Assembly (NCBI RefSeq): GCF_004765605.1
Contig: NZ_SRLC01000001.1
Span: 2,852,001-2,916,000, forward strand
DNA: 64,000 nucleotides
Source: Hymenobacter aquaticus
GTDB lineage: Bacteria; Bacteroidota; Bacteroidia; Cytophagales; Hymenobacteraceae
Direction of reading: 5' to 3'
The stretch's first letter is position 1. Each line of letters begins with the position of its first letter. This document shows positions 33,766 to 42,810 of this stretch, piece by piece. Under the pieces are notes generated by a model. It searched no databases and was not told the origin of the DNA. It saw nothing but the letters and a program-made list of their open reading frames with translations. Both the position numbers and the translations under genes were made by a program.

Positions 33766-36393
33766 CTAGCGCTGCCCTACCCTGCCTTTCTCTTCTTTCG
33801 GAATTACGGAGCCCGAGGCTCTTTCCGGCGGACCCAGGTAGCTGGGCTGCCCGCCACCCGTATCCACGACCAGCTTTTCGAGCACCACGCCGGGGTCCAC
33901 GCGCCAGAACTTGAGTACGTGGGCACCGGGCTTGGTCAGCGTGTGGGTGGAGGTTTTGTGGAGGATGTTTTCGGCCACGGCTTTTTCCCAGGGCCGGTTG
34001 CCATTATCGGCCACCAGCCCGGTGTGCAGGTTGATAATCTGCGGGGCTTCATCGTCGAACGACACGGCGTAGCGCAGGCCTTCACCGCCCAGAAAATTCA
34101 GCGTGGGGGCCAGGTAGGCCTGCACCGTCACCGGGCCACTTCCGGTGAGCTGCACCCGGTACTCCAGGCGGGGCGAGTTACCAACCGGCAGCTGGCTCGG
34201 CGCGACAGTTGGAAACGTGGTGACACCGGACAGGGTGCGGCCCAGGTCGGGAATGGTTTGCCACTTCACGCTGCTGCCATCCACGGCCTTGGTGTAGTGC
34301 TCGGCTTCGATACTCACGTAGCCGTCGGCCTCCACAAAACCGGCGTCAGAAGTGCGGTTGTGCCGCGGTTTAGAACCTGATGGTGGAATAGTTGGCTCTG
34401 CCACAGCCTTGATTTTGTCGGTTGCCAAAGTCACTACTTCGGGCATGGCGTTTTTCTCCGGCTGCTGCCAGTAGGTATAGCCAATGTGGGTCTGGTCCAT
34501 CATATGGCTCCACTTGCCCCCGGCCAGAGCGTGGTAGCGCTTCGTGATTTCGGCGTCCTTGGCATAGAGGGCCTTGGCTTTTTCGGCCAGGATATTGGTC
34601 GTAGCCTGCCCGGTTTTAGCGGCTTCTCTATTTTGGGCCACGGTATAATACAGCTCGTTCAGATTGGCGCAGGCCTGCACCGGGTGCAGCACCAATTGGT
34701 AGTAAGCGTCGCGGTACTCGGCGGGCAGCTGCTGGTTGATTTTCTCAGCCTGGGCGAGCAGCTGGTTGTAGTCAGCTACCACGGTGGCCCACTCGCCGGT
34801 AGCCAGGCTGTAGGTGGTAGCGTCGAGCAGCTCGGGCTTGCGGCGGCTGTTGTACTTGGCGTATTTGGCCAGAATGTCGGCAATGCTGGCGGCGTACTTG
34901 GAGCCAAACTGCCGGGCGGCCCAGTCGCGCGAGTAGTCGTCGATTTGGTCGGCGCTGATTTGGTCGGGGTTCCAGGCGTAGTCGAGAAAGAAGCTGATGG
35001 GGAATTCCATGGGCTTCAGGTCGCCCACGTTCACAATCCAGATCTGGTTGGCGCCGTACTCGTGGGCCAGGTGCAGTTGCTCCCAGATGCGGGGCAACGG
35101 GTTCGTATTGAGCCACTTGTAGTTGCGCGGCCCGCCCACGTAGTCGAAGTGGTAGTAGATGCCGTAGCCGCCGGCCCGCGGCTTCTCCCCGGGTTTGGGC
35201 AGCTTGCGGATGTTGCCCCAGTTGTCGTCGCACAGGAGCAGAGTCACGTCGTCGGGCACGCGCATGCCTTTGTCGTAGTAGTCCTGCACTTCCTTGTAGA
35301 GGGCCCAGAGCTGGGGCGTTTGGTCGGCGGGCTTGCCGGTTTCCTCGGCAATAATCTTGCGCTGGTCGGCCACGATGCGCTCCAGCAGGGCAATGTTGCT
35401 TTCCTGGCTCATGGGCTCGTCGCCGTCGCCGCGCATGCCGATGCTGACGATGTTTTCTCTAGTGCCCATGTGCTTCATGCCGCCCCGCCAGAACTCCTGG
35501 AGCGTGGCCGCGTTGGTCTGGTAATTCCAGGCGCCCTTACCGGCGTGCTTCCACTCCTCGTGGGCCCTGGTGAGTGGCTCGTGGTGGGAGGTGCCCATCA
35601 CGATGCCGTACTCGTCGGCCAGCACCGGGTTTTGGGGGTCGTCCACGTTGAACATATTGCCCCACATGGCCGGCCAGAGGTAGTTGCCCTTGAGCCGCAA
35701 AATCAGCTCGAACATGTGGCCGTACATCTTGGAGTTGACGCCGCCAAACTTCTCCTTCGACCAGTTCTGCAAAGCCGGGGCTTCGTCGTTAATGAAAATA
35801 CCGCGGTATTTCACCTGCGGCGTGCCCTGCGAATGGCGCCCGGCCGCCACGTAGAGCGCCGGTTGCGGCTTCACGGGCACGTCGGCCCACCAGTACCACG
35901 GCGACACCCCGATTTGCTGCGACAAATCATAAATGCCGTAGATGGTGCCGCGCTTGTCGCTGCCGGCAATAACCAGGGCCCGCGCCACGCCCGGCAGCGG
36001 CTTTTCCACCACTTGCAGCACGAAGGTTTCCCACCGGCCCGCCACCTGCGACACGTCGAGCTTTCCAGCCTTCACCAGTCCGTCAATCAGCGGACTTTTG
36101 CCGATGGTGCCAATCAGCACGACTTCCTTGCCCGTCGGGGCTTGGTCGGTGGTCAGCGTCGGCGTCAGCTTGGTGACGCGGTTGATGTCGGCCTGCAAGT
36201 CTTTGGCCGCCCGCAGTACGCCGGGCCAGTCGGCCTGGCTGGCGTAGAGCGGCGCGGTCTTGCCGGCGGCGGCCAGCGGGAAGCCGGTTCGGCTTTTTTC
36301 GAAGGAGACGTACTGACTGTTCTGGGCAGCGGCCGAGCCGGTCAGCAGCAGCAGAAACAGCAGGAGTTTGGTGGGCAGCGTCATAAATTTCAT
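33766..36393 (-). CDS. GH115 xylan alpha-1,2-glucuronidase
   Basis: 875 residues with a signal peptide ending SAAAQNS. GH115 enzymes remove (4-O-methyl)glucuronic acid from internal as well as terminal xylose units of xylan. The family pattern is visible: VLIGTIGKSPLIDGLV, SDKRGTIYGIYDLSQQIGVS, PWYWWADVPVK, KYRGIFINDEAPALQNW and LKGNYLWPAMWGNMF. The C-terminal jelly-roll domain starts near VSIEAEHYTKAVDGSS. It is the last gene of the minus-strand group GH51-GH10-GH115. It complements GH67, which acts only on the non-reducing end of oligosaccharides. Confidence 0.93.
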   Translation of the reverse strand: MKFMTLPTKLLLFLLLLTGSAAAQNSQYVSFEKSRTGFPLAAAGKTAPLYASQADWPGVLRAAKDLQADINRVTKLTPTLTTDQAPTGKEVVLIGTIGKSPLIDGLVKAGKLDVSQVAGRWETFVLQVVEKPLPGVARALVIAGSDKRGTIYGIYDLSQQIGVSPWYWWADVPVKPQPALYVAAGRHSQGTPQVKYRGIFINDEAPALQNWSKEKFGGVNSKMYGHMFELILRLKGNYLWPAMWGNMFNVDDPQNPVLADEYGIVMGTSHHEPLTRAHEEWKHAGKGAWNYQTNAATLQEFWRGGMKHMGTRENIVSIGMRGDGDEPMSQESNIALLERIVADQRKIIAEETGKPADQTPQLWALYKEVQDYYDKGMRVPDDVTLLLCDDNWGNIRKLPKPGEKPRAGGYGIYYHFDYVGGPRNYKWLNTNPLPRIWEQLHLAHEYGANQIWIVNVGDLKPMEFPISFFLDYAWNPDQISADQIDDYSRDWAARQFGSKYAASIADILAKYAKYNSRRKPELLDATTYSLATGEWATVVADYNQLLAQAEKINQQLPAEYRDAYYQLVLHPVQACANLNELYYTVAQNREAAKTGQATTNILAEKAKALYAKDAEITKRYHALAGGKWSHMMDQTHIGYTYWQQPEKNAMPEVVTLATDKIKAVAEPTIPPSGSKPRHNRTSDAGFVEADGYVSIEAEHYTKAVDGSSVKWQTIPDLGRTLSGVTTFPTVAPSQLPVGNSPRLEYRVQLTGSGPVTVQAYLAPTLNFLGGEGLRYAVSFDDEAPQIINLHTGLVADNGNRPWEKAVAENILHKTSTHTLTKPGAHVLKFWRVDPGVVLEKLVVDTGGGQPSYLGPPERASGSVIPKEEKGRVGQR

Positions 36394-36394
36394 A

Positions 36395-36489
36395 TTTCAC
36401 GCAGGGTCTCGCAGTGGATAGCGCAGGGTTTCGCAGTGAACGACCACCGCGAAACACTGCGGTTTTACACTGCGAGACCCTGCGTGAAA
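36395..36489. repeat. Family E inverted-repeat element (GH115-GH10 gap)
   Basis: The outer arms TTTCACGCAGGGTCTCGCAG + TG (36395-36416) and their reverse complement (36468-36489) match perfectly over 22 bp. An inner imperfect repeat surrounds GAACGACC. Confidence 0.85.
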
Positions 36490-36494
36490 AAACG

Positions 36495-37586
36495 TTAGAA
36501 CTTCACCACTTCCCAGTAAGCCTTCTTGGGCTGCTGGTTCTGATCAAACAGCAGCGGGTAGTTTTTGCGGCCGACCACGGGGTAAGTATCCAGCCAGGTG
36601 TACTTGTCGGAGATGTTCCAGAACGTGACGCCGGTCAGCACTTTGCGGTAGTCGCGGAAGACTTTAAAGAACATCCGGTACTGCGCGGCCTGCTGCTGCT
36701 CCAGCGCGGACGTGTAGGCATCCGATTCGCCGGGCCGTTTGGCGCGCTTCTCCTTTTCCCAGGGGTAAATCGAGACGTCGAGCTCGGTAATCTGCACTTT
36801 CAGGCCCAGGGACGCGTACTGGTCCAGGGCCTTCCGCAGCTCAGTTTCCGTGGGTTCCTGCAACGACCAGTGCCCCTGCAGGCCCACCGCGTCGATGGGC
36901 ACCTTGGCATCCTTGAGCTTCTTGAGCAGCTTGAATATCCGCTCCCGCTTCTCGGGCCGTTCGGTGTTGTAGTCGTTGTAGAACAGCACCGCCTGGGGGT
37001 CGGCCTCGTGGGCGTACTCGAAGGCTTTGGCAATGAAATCCTCCCCGCAGATCTGGTACCATTCCGAGTTGCGCAGGAATTCGTTGGGGTTGTCGCTGAT
37101 GGCTTCGTTCACCACGTCCCAGGCGTAGATCTTGCCCTTGTAGCGCTGCACGACGGTGAAAATATGGTCGTGCAGGCGCCGGAGCAGCACTTCCTTGCTC
37201 ACCGGCTGGCCCGCCGCGTCCTTGAAGAGCCACTTCGGAGTTTGCTCGTGCCAGAGCAGGTTATGGCCCCGCACCCGCAGCTTGTTATCCTGGGCGAATT
37301 GCACGATTTCGTCGGCGTCGCGCCACTCGTAGCGGTTTTCCTCCGGATGAATCGGGCCCATCTTCATGGCGTTTTCCGGCGTGATGCTGTTGAAGTGCTG
37401 CTTGATGAGCTCCCCTTCCGCGCCCTTCAACCCCGCCGGCGACACGGCCACGCCCACCGGAAAATAGTCCTTGTAGTAATCCTTCAGGCCCTTTTCGGGG
37501 GCTTTTTGCTGACTGCTGAATACGGTGAGGCCGGCTAGGAGCAGGCCGGCGGTGGTGAGTTTGCGGAAGGGAGCAGTGGGCTTCAT
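36495..37586 (-). CDS. GH10 endo-1,4-beta-xylanase
   Basis: 363 residues from the ATG at 37586, which gives a clean signal peptide (KPTAPFRKLTTAGLLLAG). An in-frame ATG at 37616 would add ten residues. A single GH10 barrel is present: FNSITPENAMKMGPIHP, RGHNLLWHEQTPKW, the acid/base Glu161 in YAWDVVNEAISD and the nucleophile Glu268 in QITELDVSIYPW. No carbohydrate-binding module is seen. It should cut the xylan backbone into oligosaccharides, probably in the periplasm or at the outer surface. It lies between GH51 and GH115. Confidence 0.94.
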   Translation of the reverse strand: MKPTAPFRKLTTAGLLLAGLTVFSSQQKAPEKGLKDYYKDYFPVGVAVSPAGLKGAEGELIKQHFNSITPENAMKMGPIHPEENRYEWRDADEIVQFAQDNKLRVRGHNLLWHEQTPKWLFKDAAGQPVSKEVLLRRLHDHIFTVVQRYKGKIYAWDVVNEAISDNPNEFLRNSEWYQICGEDFIAKAFEYAHEADPQAVLFYNDYNTERPEKRERIFKLLKKLKDAKVPIDAVGLQGHWSLQEPTETELRKALDQYASLGLKVQITELDVSIYPWEKEKRAKRPGESDAYTSALEQQQAAQYRMFFKVFRDYRKVLTGVTFWNISDKYTWLDTYPVVGRKNYPLLFDQNQQPKKAYWEVVKF

Positions 37587-37625
37587 GAAGGTGGGTTTGT
37601 CAAATTTGAACGTCATGGCGGGCGG

Positions 37626-37749
37626 AACCCCACCCCAACCCCTCCCCTCTGGGAGAGGGGCTTATTTTACTTTGGCAACGGAACCGTTAACAGTCATTGC
37701 AATGCTAACCTAAGCCCCTCTCCCAGAGGGGAGGGGTTGGGGTGGGGTT
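37626..37749. repeat. Family F inverted-repeat element (GH10-GH51 gap)
   Basis: Perfect 39-bp arms (37626-37664 and 37711-37749), starting AACCCCACCCCAACCCCTCC, surround a 46-bp spacer. The right arm end forms part of the GH51 stop codon. Confidence 0.9.
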
Positions 37750-39307
37750 ACTTCACCTCCAGCACCACCACCGACTGCGGGGGCAGCTCCACGACCAGGT
37801 TGCCGCCGCGCTTTTTGGCCCCGTTGAAGGCAACCAGCTTCACCTTATTCGGCTTGTCGAAGGAGTTGTAGTCGTTCACGTTGCCGGAAGTCAGCATGCG
37901 GCCCGACACGGTTTTCCAGGTCACGCCCGGCAGCGTAGTTTCCAGCTGCAGGGTCTTTTTCGTGTCGAGGTTGACCAGGGAAATGTGCACCGCCCCGCTG
38001 GCGTCTTTCGAGGCCGAGGCGTTCAGCGCCGGCAGCTTCTGGCCGTTTAGCTCGTAGTCGGGGCTCTGGAACTGTAGGGGCAAGTACTGCGCGTTCTGAT
38101 GCACCTGATACAGGTCGAAGACGTGGTAGGTGGGCGTGAGCAGCATCTTTTCCTTGTCGGTCAGCACCAGGGCCTGCAGCACGTTGACGGCCTGAGCCAG
38201 ATTGGCCCCGCGCACCCGGTCGCAGTGGTTGTTGAAGATGTTGAGCGTGGTACCGGCCACCAAGGCGTCGCGCAGGGAGTTTTGCTGGAACAGAAACCCG
38301 GGGTTGGTGCCGGGTTCCACGTCGGTCCACACGCCCCACTCATCCACCAGCAGCGCCACCTTTTTCTGGGGGTCATACTTGTCCATAATGGCCGCGTGCC
38401 GGGTCACGATGGGTTCCATTCTCAGGCAGTTCTTCATCGTGTTGAAGTACTGGGTTTCGTCGAAGCCGGTGGCCGCGCCCTTGCTGCCGCTCCAGCTGCC
38501 GGTGGGCAGGGTGTACTGGTGCAGCGTGAGGCCCCACATCTGGTCGAGCGGGATTTTCTTCATGCACGTCTCGGTCCAGTTGGGGTCGTCGCCGTTGGCC
38601 CCGCTCACGATGCGCCTGAGCTTGGGGCTGCCCGGGTAGTTGTGGGCGAAGGTGGCGTAGCGCTTGTAGACGTCGGTGTAATAGTCGGCCGTCATGTTGC
38701 CGCCGCAGCCCCAGCTTTCGTTGCCGATGCCCCACATCTGCACGCCGTAGGGCTCGGGGTGGCCGTTTTGCCGGCGCTGCTGGGTGAGCGGGGTGTCGGC
38801 GTTGGAGTTGAGATACTCCATCCAATTCGCCATTTCCTGCACCGTCCCGCTGCCCACGTTGGCCGCCAGATACGGCTCGGTGCCGAGTAGCTTACAGAGC
38901 TCCAGAAATTCGTGGGTGCCGAAGGAATTGTCCTCTACCGCGTCGCCCCACCAGGTGTTGATGGTATGGGGGCGCTGGGTGGTGGGCCCTACTCCGTCGC
39001 GCCAGTGGTAGGCGTCGGCGTAGCAGCCGCCGGGCCAGCGCAGGTTGGCCACTTTAATCTTGCGCAGGGCCTCCACGATATCCATCCGGATGCGGCCCTG
39101 CTTGGGCACGTTCAGGCCGGGATCAGCCCAGAAACCGTCGTAGACGCAACGGCCCAGGTGCTCGGCGAAGTGCCCGTAAATGTCTTTGCTGATTTGCAGC
39201 TGCGGGGTTCCGGGCTGCACGGTCAGGCGTACCGTTTGGGCAAAAGTCAGGTTAGCCGCGGCCAGCACGAAGCCGGCTGCCGCCACAAGGCGCTTCAGGT
39301 TGAACAT
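37748..39307 (-). CDS. GH51 alpha-L-arabinofuranosidase
   Basis: 519 residues from the ATG at 39307, chosen for the signal peptide FNLKRLVAAAGFVLAAANLT. GH51 motifs are IYGHFAEHLGRCVYDGFW, NLRWPGGCYADAYHWRDG, the acid/base Glu in MWGIGNESWGCGG and the nucleophile Glu in LLVDEWGVWTD. A C-terminal beta-domain follows from about residue 400. It should remove arabinofuranosyl side chains from arabinoxylan (or arabinan). It is preceded on the minus strand by a strong terminator after the transaldolase fusion gene, so it probably has its own promoter. Confidence 0.93.
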   Translation of the reverse strand: MFNLKRLVAAAGFVLAAANLTFAQTVRLTVQPGTPQLQISKDIYGHFAEHLGRCVYDGFWADPGLNVPKQGRIRMDIVEALRKIKVANLRWPGGCYADAYHWRDGVGPTTQRPHTINTWWGDAVEDNSFGTHEFLELCKLLGTEPYLAANVGSGTVQEMANWMEYLNSNADTPLTQQRRQNGHPEPYGVQMWGIGNESWGCGGNMTADYYTDVYKRYATFAHNYPGSPKLRRIVSGANGDDPNWTETCMKKIPLDQMWGLTLHQYTLPTGSWSGSKGAATGFDETQYFNTMKNCLRMEPIVTRHAAIMDKYDPQKKVALLVDEWGVWTDVEPGTNPGFLFQQNSLRDALVAGTTLNIFNNHCDRVRGANLAQAVNVLQALVLTDKEKMLLTPTYHVFDLYQVHQNAQYLPLQFQSPDYELNGQKLPALNASASKDASGAVHISLVNLDTKKTLQLETTLPGVTWKTVSGRMLTSGNVNDYNSFDKPNKVKLVAFNGAKKRGGNLVVELPPQSVVVLEVK

Positions 39308-39350
39308 CGAGAGGATTGAGGGAATTTTTCGATGGGGAAAGAACAGAAAG

Positions 39351-39396
39351 CGCAAAAAACAACCCGGGCGGCCGGCCTCCCAACCAGCCGCCCGGG
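39351..39396 (-). terminator. Terminator after the transaldolase-isomerase gene
   Basis: On the minus strand CCCGGGCGGC and GCCGCCCGGG pair and are followed by TTGTTTTTTG. The stem begins about 8 bp after the stop codon. Confidence 0.9.
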
Positions 39397-39403
39397 CGTA
39401 TTC

Positions 39404-42247
39404 TTACGCGCGTTTAGCGGTCAGCGGCGCCGACTGCAGCGCGCTCAGCACCGTGCGCAAACCCTGCTCGGCGTTGTCGCCGAGATGGATGCGCAGGGTG
39501 CGGCGGTTGTAGTCGTGCAGAGCCTGCAAGTCGCCGGCGGCCTGGGCATTCTTGAACGTCCCGAAGGAGTACGAACGGCCCGGCAGCGCCAGGTCCTGCG
39601 GATGATCCACGGTGAACTGCACGAACAAGCCCTTGTCGGGGCCGCCCTTGTGGTACTGGCCCGTGGAGTGCAGGAAGCGCGGTCCGTAGCCCGAGGTGGT
39701 AGCCAGGTGCAGCTGCTCCTGGACTTGGGTGCGCAGCTCCGCGAGGCCCTTGTTCAGCTCGTCGGATTCAGTCAGGTAGGCCTGAATGTTGAGGAAGTCG
39801 CCGTCCTTGGCCTGGCCGAAGAAGTTCTGGAGTACCTCGGCCGCGCTGCCGCCCGATACGGCGGAGAAGTACGACACGCCGTTTTCCGTCACCTTGGCTT
39901 CGTCGCCGGCGGGCAGGCTGCCCTGCTCCTGCACCACCTTCATCAGGCGGTCGGTAGCGGTTTTGGCGGCCTGCACGTTGGGCTGGTCGAAGGGGTTGAT
40001 TTCGAGCACGGCGCTGGCTACGGCCGTAGCCACTTCCCAGCGGAAGAACTCCGCGCCCAGGTCCAGGGCATCGTGCATCCGCACCGAAATAACCGGGTGA
40101 CCAGCGGCCTGCAAGGCAGCCAGCTTGGCCGTATTATCGGCGTCAGCGTCATTTTCATATCCCACGTACACGAATACGCGGTCCTGACCGTAGACTTCCG
40201 GCTCGCGGGCGGGCTCGCCGGCCACGGGTAGAATGCCTTTGCCTTCCTTACCGGTGCTTTCGGCAATGAGCTGCTCCAGCCACAAGCCCAGATCAGCCAG
40301 CGAATCGGGTACAATCAGGGTGAGTTTGTCGCGGCCTTGCTGGGCCAATACGCCCAGGGCCACGCCCAGCTCCAGGCCGGGATTCTGCTCTACCGAACCA
40401 TACGCGCCGTTGGCGCGCATCATGCGGATAGCCCGCTCCAGAATTTCGCCGATGTTGAGGCCGTACAAGGCAGCTGGTACCAGCCCGAAGTACGACAAAG
40501 CCGAGAACCGGCCGCCCACTTCGGCGAAGTTGAGGAAGATGCGGCGGTAGCCCTGCTCGGTGGCCGAGGTCACGAACTTGGAGCCCGGGTCGGTAATGGC
40601 CACGAAGTTCTCGCCGGCCTTGTCGCCCTTGATTTGCTTAACCCGGTCGTAGAAATAGTCGCCGAAGGCCAGGGGCTCGGCCGTGGTGCCCGACTTGCTG
40701 GCCACGATAAACAGCGTGTCAGCCAGCGGCACCGATTCTTCAATCTGGCGCACCGTGCCGGGGTCGGTGGTGTCGAGCACCGACATCGGCAGGCCGGTTG
40801 AGCCCATCGGGAAGGACGATTTGAACACAATCGGGGCCATCGTGCTGCCGCCCATGCCCATGACCACCACGTGCTTGAAGCCCGCGGCCTTCACGTCGTT
40901 GACGAACTGCTCGATTTCGGGCACCGCCCCTACCATCGTTTCGGCCACGCGCAGCCAGCCCATGAAGGAACGGATGCTCTGCTGGCCTTCGGCGTCCTGC
41001 ACCCACAAATCGGCCTGCTTGTTCCAGAAACCCTCGGTGAAGTTCTTGGCATTCAGCTCCTGAATTTTGGCGTCCACGGCGGCCTGGTACTGGCCCAGCT
41101 GCATGGTGGCTTCGGCGACGCTCGAATCAAGCGAGGTCAGGCGCTTTTTCTCGATGGAGTCCATCAGCTTGGCGAAGGGCTCCTTGAATTTCTTGGCCCC
41201 GTCTACTTCCAGGAAGTTGGTGTGCTCTTCCAGGTTGATGCCCAGCTCGGGCAGGCGGCGCAGCACCTCGGCGGCTTGGTCGAGGCCTTCCTCTAGGCGG
41301 TTGGCCGATTTGCCCCGTTCCCGGAAAATATCCAGGGTTTCGACCGGCACGGTGTTCACCGTCTTGGGGCCGATGAGGTTTTCCACGTACTTCAGGTCGT
41401 CGTACTTGGGGTTCTTGTTGCCGGTGCTGGCCCACAGCAGACGCTGCGTGTCGGCACCTTTGGCAGCCAGGGCTTCCCAGCGCGGGCCGGCGAAAATCTC
41501 CTGGTAAATCTGGTAGGCCTGCTTGGCGCTGGCCAAAGCCACTTCGCCTACCAGCGACTGGGCCAATTCGCCCTTCTCGCCCCCTTCGGCGGCAATTTTC
41601 TCCAGCAGCGGGTCAATCAGTACGTCGATGCGCGAGAGGAAGAAGCTGGCCACGGAGTCGATGTTCTCGATGGGCAGGCCGGCTTTCACCCGGTCTTCGA
41701 GGCCCGAGATAAAGGCTTCGGCCACCAGGCGGTAGCGCTCCAGGCCGAAAATCAGCGTCACGTTGACGTTGATACCTTCGGCAATGAGGCGGCGGATGGC
41801 GGGCAGGCCTTCCAGCGTGGCCGGCACCTTAATCATGACGTTGGGCCGGTTCACGGCTTTCCAGAACCGGATGCCTTCCTCAATCGTGCCCTCGGTGTCG
41901 TTGACCAGCTCCGGCGACACTTCCAGGCTCACGTAGCCGTCGGAAGCGTTGTCGTGGCTGTCGTAAAGCGGGCGGAACAGGTCGCAGGCGTGCTGCACGT
42001 CGGCCACGGCCAGGGCGGTGTAGATTTCGTCGGTGGTTTTGCCCTGCAGGGCCAGGCTGCGGATGGCCGCGTCGTAGTCGTCGGAGCCGCCGATGGCCTT
42101 CTCGAAAATGGCCGGATTCGACGTGACGCCGCGCAGGGCCTCGTCGGTAATGCGCCGCTGCAACTCCCCGTTGATCAGGATCTTGCGACGGATAAAGTCC
42201 AGCCAGATGCTTTGGTCGAATTGACGGATGTCAACTAATGGATTCAT
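39404..42247 (-). CDS. tal-pgi: Bifunctional transaldolase / glucose-6-phosphate isomerase
   Basis: 947 residues. Residues about 1-370 are a transaldolase: GVTSNPAIFEKAIGGSDD, SLEVSPELVNDTEGTI and the Schiff-base Lys in PNVMIKVPATLEG. From about 430 a phosphoglucose isomerase follows, with VVMGMGGSTMAPIVFKS, SKSGTTAEPLAFGDYF and the NPGLELGVALGVLAQQGRD segment. Such fusions are known in several bacteria. Joining a pentose-phosphate step to the entry of glycolysis suits the disposal of xylulose 5-phosphate made by the adjacent xylAB genes. No signal peptide; cytoplasmic. Confidence 0.93.
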   Translation of the reverse strand: MNPLVDIRQFDQSIWLDFIRRKILINGELQRRITDEALRGVTSNPAIFEKAIGGSDDYDAAIRSLALQGKTTDEIYTALAVADVQHACDLFRPLYDSHDNASDGYVSLEVSPELVNDTEGTIEEGIRFWKAVNRPNVMIKVPATLEGLPAIRRLIAEGINVNVTLIFGLERYRLVAEAFISGLEDRVKAGLPIENIDSVASFFLSRIDVLIDPLLEKIAAEGGEKGELAQSLVGEVALASAKQAYQIYQEIFAGPRWEALAAKGADTQRLLWASTGNKNPKYDDLKYVENLIGPKTVNTVPVETLDIFRERGKSANRLEEGLDQAAEVLRRLPELGINLEEHTNFLEVDGAKKFKEPFAKLMDSIEKKRLTSLDSSVAEATMQLGQYQAAVDAKIQELNAKNFTEGFWNKQADLWVQDAEGQQSIRSFMGWLRVAETMVGAVPEIEQFVNDVKAAGFKHVVVMGMGGSTMAPIVFKSSFPMGSTGLPMSVLDTTDPGTVRQIEESVPLADTLFIVASKSGTTAEPLAFGDYFYDRVKQIKGDKAGENFVAITDPGSKFVTSATEQGYRRIFLNFAEVGGRFSALSYFGLVPAALYGLNIGEILERAIRMMRANGAYGSVEQNPGLELGVALGVLAQQGRDKLTLIVPDSLADLGLWLEQLIAESTGKEGKGILPVAGEPAREPEVYGQDRVFVYVGYENDADADNTAKLAALQAAGHPVISVRMHDALDLGAEFFRWEVATAVASAVLEINPFDQPNVQAAKTATDRLMKVVQEQGSLPAGDEAKVTENGVSYFSAVSGGSAAEVLQNFFGQAKDGDFLNIQAYLTESDELNKGLAELRTQVQEQLHLATTSGYGPRFLHSTGQYHKGGPDKGLFVQFTVDHPQDLALPGRSYSFGTFKNAQAAGDLQALHDYNRRTLRIHLGDNAEQGLRTVLSALQSAPLTAKRA

Positions 42248-42385
42248 AGGGTTTCAGTTTGAAGTCGTTCCAAAGATCAGGAAACTCCTTCTTTAGGCTT
42301 TCACCGGGCCCGTTTATTTTGCTATAAATCCCTGATTTCCTACCTGATATTTTGCGGTAGGCCAGTGCAAACCGGAGCGCGACCG

Positions 42386-42468
42386 GTAGCGCGAACTGTG
42401 TAGTTCGCGTGGCTGAACGACCATCGTTGCAGAGGCGCGGGGTACGCGAACTACACAGTTCGCGCTAC
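42386..42468. repeat. Family D inverted-repeat element
   Basis: GTAGCGCGAACTGTGTAGTT + CGCG (42386-42409) and its perfect reverse complement (42445-42468) surround a loop containing TGAACGACCATCGTTG. Confidence 0.85.
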
Positions 42469-42719
42469 GACGCGGGGCTAGAAAGCAAACAGTGAGGCGC
42501 GCCAGCCGGCGGATGTAGCCGCCAACGTCCTGCGAAAAGCTCTCCCTCGATTCGCACTGCGCGCTGGTGCGCCTCGTTCTGCTTCCTCCTCTCCCACCCT
42601 TGCTGGCAGCCGGGCTGCCAGTACAATTGGTCGGGCGAAAAAGTACGGTCGGCCGGCAGGCGTTGCAGCACCTGCGCGGCCGGCTTTCCTCACTCACCTT
42701 TTATGATGCTTCGGGGTGG

Positions 42720-42804
42720 TGTAGAGACGCATACTTGCGTCTCGTCGTCCGCGCCGCAACAACGCTTGTCGTTCAACGAGGAGACGCAAGTATGCGTCTC
42801 TACA
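42720..42804. repeat. Family C inverted-repeat element downstream of xylA
   Basis: TGTAGAGACGCATACTTGCG + TCTC faces its exact reverse complement ending TCTCTACA at 42804. The inner part contains CGTTCAACGAG. It ends 6 bp before the xylA stop codon. Confidence 0.88.
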
Positions 42805-42810
42805 CCGTTC

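Larger units (their letters stand above)
42248..42810. other. Intergenic region between the transaldolase fusion and xylA
   Basis: 563 bp without a convincing gene. It holds the family D element (42386-42468), a family C element (42720-42804) and a GC-rich stretch between them. Short open frames on the minus strand (such as 42465-42697) show no signal or family resemblance. Any promoter for the transaldolase fusion should lie near 42250-42380, but I cannot point to a clear box. Confidence 0.5.

Noticed and set aside
42314..42697. Several short minus-strand open frames between the transaldolase fusion and xylA
   Set aside because: They overlap each other and the family D repeat, are Arg- and Ala-rich in a way typical of GC-rich noncoding DNA, and show no motif.
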